Source: an uncultured Eubacteriales bacterium (GTDB lineage: Bacteria; Bacillota; Clostridia; Christensenellales; CAG-138). From it: a stretch of 8,416 bases of DNA. The notes below the pieces were generated by a model. The model had not been told where the DNA came from, did not search any database, and saw nothing but the letters and a program-made list of their open reading frames with translations. Both the position numbers and the translations under genes were made by a program. Location: NCBI GenBank assembly GCA_900547135.1, contig URFJ01000085.1:1-8416 (forward strand), written 5' to 3'. Positions 6,065 to 8,416 of the stretch are shown here, one piece after another. Every line of letters starts with the position of its first letter. Positions within the stretch are counted from its first letter, which is position 1.

Positions 6065-6568
6065 ATGCAAAGAGTCATGGTAATCGGCTGCTGTGGCTGC
6101 GGAAAGACTACCCTTTCCAGAAAGCTGGCCTCAAAGTTGGATCTCCCTCTTGTTCATCTTGACGTTCTCTATTGGAGGGATAACTGGCAGACGGTATCAC
6201 AGGAGGAATTTGATCTTCTTTTATCACGCGAAGTAAAGAAGGACAAATGGGTGATGGACGGAAACTATCATCGTACCATACCCATAAGGCTTAAGTATTG
6301 CGATACGATTATATACATGGACTATACCCGGATGGTCTGCTTGCTTGGGGCTATTAAACGTATGCTTAAGGGCTATGGAAAAAGCCGTTCGGATATGGGA
6401 GGGAACTGTCCAGAAAGGCTCGATATGGAGTTTTTAAGGTTCATATGGAATTTCAATAAAAACAATAGAAAAAAATATTTGAATATGCTTGAGGACATCG
6501 ACAACAAAAAAAATGTAATAATACTTCACGGCAGAAAGGAATGTCTGAGGTTTTTGAAAAACTTGTAA
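6065..6568 (+). CDS. P-loop kinase-like protein, FlaR/topology modulation group
   Basis: This 167-aa cytoplasmic NTP-binding protein resembles the small adenylate/shikimate-kinase-like proteins often named 'DNA topology modulation protein FlaR'. The true substrate of that group is uncertain. Walker A is at residues 8-16 (GCCGCGKTT, with Lys14). It is followed by the family blocks HLDVLYWRDNW (31-41), WVMDGNYHRT (62-71), the Walker B-like strand DTIIYMDY (80-87) and a basic, helical lid with RxxRxD-like content around 98-120. The pattern FLRFIWNFNKNNRKKY (123-138) is also typical. An in-frame TTG exists at 6047, but GGGGGA (6051-6056) sits 8 bases before the ATG at 6065 and MQRVMVIG is the usual family start, so I chose the ATG. 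It stands alone between its own promoter and a weak hairpin. The many cysteines (9, 10, 12, 79, 92, 115, 160) are notable. Confidence 0.88.
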   Translation: MQRVMVIGCCGCGKTTLSRKLASKLDLPLVHLDVLYWRDNWQTVSQEEFDLLLSREVKKDKWVMDGNYHRTIPIRLKYCDTIIYMDYTRMVCLLGAIKRMLKGYGKSRSDMGGNCPERLDMEFLRFIWNFNKNNRKKYLNMLEDIDNKKNVIILHGRKECLRFLKNL

Positions 6569-6569
6569 T

Positions 6570-6600
6570 CCAGTCCACTACTATGGGTAGTGTTGGTTAT
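6570..6600 (+). terminator. Weak hairpin terminator after the kinase gene
   Basis: CACTAC (6576-6581) pairs with GTAGTG (6587-6592) around TATGG, with a further CCA/TGG pairing outside, and then TTATTTAT. It begins two bases after the stop codon. The stem is short and the T-tract interrupted, so termination may be partial. Confidence 0.4.
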
Positions 6601-6940
6601 TTATAAATGGCGGTGATAGATGAAAAGCGAAACACCCCATTAACTAGACTGCTTTTGAGAAACTCTGTTAAGAATAACAGTCCGACATATTTTCAATTTA
6701 TAGCCATAAACGAAAACCTTCCCTGGTTTCCTCTAAATGCCACGGAGAAAGCCAGGGAATTTATATAACAATATCTTCACTAAGTATAAAAAGGATATCG
6801 CCTATCAATAATATCGACAAGATGTCATTCCTACAGGATCATATTTGACTCTTTTATAAGTCAATATTCTCAAATACTATCCGGTCAACTTTGGATTTTA
6901 AATAAAACTTAAAATATCAAAGGTATGCCTAGACTTACCG
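6601..6940. other. Intergenic stretch between convergent genes
   Basis: About 340 A/T-rich bases with no convincing gene. A 53-codon frame at 6607-6768 lacks a ribosome site and contains the strong hairpin described separately. If it was ever a gene, it is a fragment. Beyond 6770 I see only A/T-rich sequence with no recognisable motif up to the stop of the permease gene. Confidence 0.5.
6719..6759. repeat. 15-bp imperfect inverted repeat (strong hairpin)
   Basis: The arms 6719-6733 and 6745-6759 pair over 15 positions with one G-U and one mismatch, around an 11-base loop. The outer 8 pairs are perfect (TTCCCTGG/CCAGGGAA). On + it is followed by TTTATAT and on - by GG then TTTT, so it could terminate either flanking gene. 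It could also be a small mobile or structured RNA remnant. No second copy is present in this window. Confidence 0.6.
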
Positions 6941-8416
6941 CTATTCATTAATCCTCATGATTTTCATAACGTTTACCCGCGTAATCCTTAACACTGCAAT
7001 AGCGGCCCCAAGCAGATAGCATAAAAGAAAGATTAATAGATTCGTATAGTTTGGCGCAACAGATATCCCCCTTATGAGCATATACAGGCATATGCCCAGC
7101 ACGGTTCCTGCCGTTACCAGAATAAACTGTTCAAAAAATGACGCCATAGAGACCTGGCGCTTGCCCGTGCCCAGGCTGCGCATAACCGCGAACTCCTGTT
7201 TTCTGTTTCTAATATACAGGAAAGCCGCAGCAAAACCGATCCCCGCCGACAAGATCAAAAGTACTGGTATAAGTATTTCCAACAGCCGGATTTCACCGCG
7301 CACCGCTGTTGTGGATTCGATTAAAATTCCATCGTATACAGTTAGCGCAAAGCTGTATATTGTCTCTCCGTGGGATAGCTTGGCGCTGGTAAAATACTGC
7401 GCCGCTTTCTGCTTGAATTCTTCCAGACGGTAATTATCTTCAATAGTGAAGCTCAGACTCTCGGTATATATATTTCCTCCAACGCCTTCAATAATCCCGC
7501 ATACAGTCTCCCAGGGACAATAAACCGCCCCCAAACCTCCCGTGTATGCCCCTGCAACCGTAAACTCCCTATCCTCCGTTCCATACTCTTCGTTCATAAT
7601 ATGGTCAACCACTGTCATCTCCAGCTTCCCGTCAACTACACTACCCATCATGTCCACAGGAACGATGCAAACGTCCTTATTCGTCATAAATATAGTTTCA
7701 TCAAAGCCTTCAAAATAGGTAATTTCAACGCCAAGCTCCTGTGCGAGCGCGGGTTCAGCGTCAGGACGGGTGATTCCCACCAAAACTTTCTCTGCTGAAT
7801 AATAATCCGCCTTGATCCGCTCCACTTCATCCTGTCCCTCGGTGGCGTACCGAAGCTCTCGTTTGAGCCTTATATCCTTTACATGTTCCCAGAGTGTATA
7901 ATATTCTGATGTGCATACTTCAATATAGGTGGTTGATAACTCCAATCCATCGGTCTTGGTGCCCGTAAGGTCGGATACAACGCACCTAACTTCAATGTCC
8001 TTATATAAGCCGTCAAGTCCAGCTACCTTGCTCTCCAATGAAAAGTCAAGCTCACATAACAGCAACGCAAACGACACTGACACGCATAGCAAGGCCAGAC
8101 AGCTGAGGCCGCTGCGTCTCATACGCTTTATGGCGTATTTAAGGGCAAATTCCATATTGCTGCCGCCTTTCCCTCCACTATCCTTTGGCTTAGCGGTACC
8201 AGTGCGGTTTGCGCCGGTATGCCTGAAGCCCCTCTCACTTGCCGCGTTTCCTTTTATCTGCTTACCGGAATGCTTTTTAGCGTCACATGTTCTTCGGCCC
8301 TTAACCACAGGGATAAAGTCGCTAGCCAGTTCCACAGGTTTTTTCCTTGATAAAACCGCTGCCGCTATCGCCGACGCGCCGATTATTGCCGCAAACTGTC
8401 CCGCCGCCGCATACCA
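6941..8416 (-). CDS. FtsX/MacB-type ABC transporter permease, N-terminal part outside window
   Basis: The last 491 residues are visible. The frame enters from the right edge with a hydrophobic helix (QFAAIIGASAIAAAVLS) followed by RKKPVE, which looks like the end of one permease half. A basic, Gly/Lys-rich linker of about 60 residues follows, then a second half starting at 8155 (MEFALKYAIKRMRRSG). Counting from that Met, a membrane helix lies at about 17-34, a large extracellular domain at 36-290, and three helices at about 291-315, 340-360 and 371-392. The conserved cytoplasmic loop RNRKQEFAVMRSLGTGKRQV lies after the first of these. The other two - frames both hit stops in 8156-8416, so one long fused protein is the simplest reading. 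A separate 404-aa gene from the ATG at 8155 (AAAGGCGG 7 bases upstream) is the alternative. The ATPase partner is not in view. Such permeases serve peptide, lipid or antibiotic export or mechanotransmission; the substrate is unknown. Confidence 0.85.
   Translation of the reverse strand, partial: WYAAAGQFAAIIGASAIAAAVLSRKKPVELASDFIPVVKGRRTCDAKKHSGKQIKGNAASERGFRHTGANRTGTAKPKDSGGKGGSNMEFALKYAIKRMRRSGLSCLALLCVSVSFALLLCELDFSLESKVAGLDGLYKDIEVRCVVSDLTGTKTDGLELSTTYIEVCTSEYYTLWEHVKDIRLKRELRYATEGQDEVERIKADYYSAEKVLVGITRPDAEPALAQELGVEITYFEGFDETIFMTNKDVCIVPVDMMGSVVDGKLEMTVVDHIMNEEYGTEDREFTVAGAYTGGLGAVYCPWETVCGIIEGVGGNIYTESLSFTIEDNYRLEEFKQKAAQYFTSAKLSHGETIYSFALTVYDGILIESTTAVRGEIRLLEILIPVLLILSAGIGFAAAFLYIRNRKQEFAVMRSLGTGKRQVSMASFFEQFILVTAGTVLGICLYMLIRGISVAPNYTNLLIFLLCYLLGAAIAVLRITRVNVMKIMRINE

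Noticed and set aside
6607..6768. 53-codon frame MAVIDEKRNTPLTR... after the kinase gene
   Set aside because: It lacks a ribosome site, and its last third is a near-perfect hairpin. It may be a gene fragment but cannot be supported as a gene.
7074..7798. Open frames on + at 7074-7433 and 7601-7798
   Set aside because: They are antisense to the ABC permease, with no start signals.

Overview
The window looks like the chromosome of a low-to-moderate GC Gram-positive anaerobe of the class Clostridia, possibly a Ruminococcaceae-like or other fibre-associated gut or rumen organism. This rests on strong AGGAGG-type ribosome sites, Bacillus-type promoters, short-stem/T-tract terminators, a tRNA with encoded CCA, type I dockerin modules, a DUF1002 (YpuA-like) secreted protein and the paired TIGR03915/TIGR03916 repair genes. 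No reference comparison was possible, so the taxon is an inference.

Layout, left to right. (1) The 3' part of an unrecognised gene on + (2-829) converges on a secreted DUF1002 protein on - (883-1755), with a palindromic hairpin (840-868) between them. (2) A tRNA-Trp gene (1946-2019) has its own near-consensus promoter. It is followed by about 430 bases without a convincing gene. (3) A two-gene transcription unit runs from an extended -10 promoter (2454-2482) to a strong terminator (3687-3713). It encodes two paralogous small secreted proteins, each a signal peptide plus two tandem dockerin modules and no enzyme domain. Its leader carries a near-perfect ribosome site driving a three-codon ORF (Met-Gly-Ile-stop) whose stop codon lies in a small hairpin. 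(4) On -, a two-gene overlapping operon (5883 down to 3821) encodes a radical SAM protein with a helix-hairpin-helix motif and its usual DUF4130/TIGR03915 partner, a predicted DNA repair or modification pair. Its promoter spacer contains a sequence matching the Gram-positive LexA/DinR box core. (5) On +, a P-loop kinase-like protein of the FlaR/'topology modulation' group (6065-6568) has its own promoter. (6) A gene-poor stretch (6569-6940) contains a 15-bp imperfect hairpin. (7) On -, the C-terminal half of an FtsX/MacB-type ABC permease (6941 to the right edge) appears to be an in-frame fusion of two permease halves.

The regions are mostly independent units. The two of most interest are the dockerin-only gene pair with its mini-ORF leader, and the repair operon with a candidate SOS operator. 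No mobile element, CRISPR array or prophage gene was seen.
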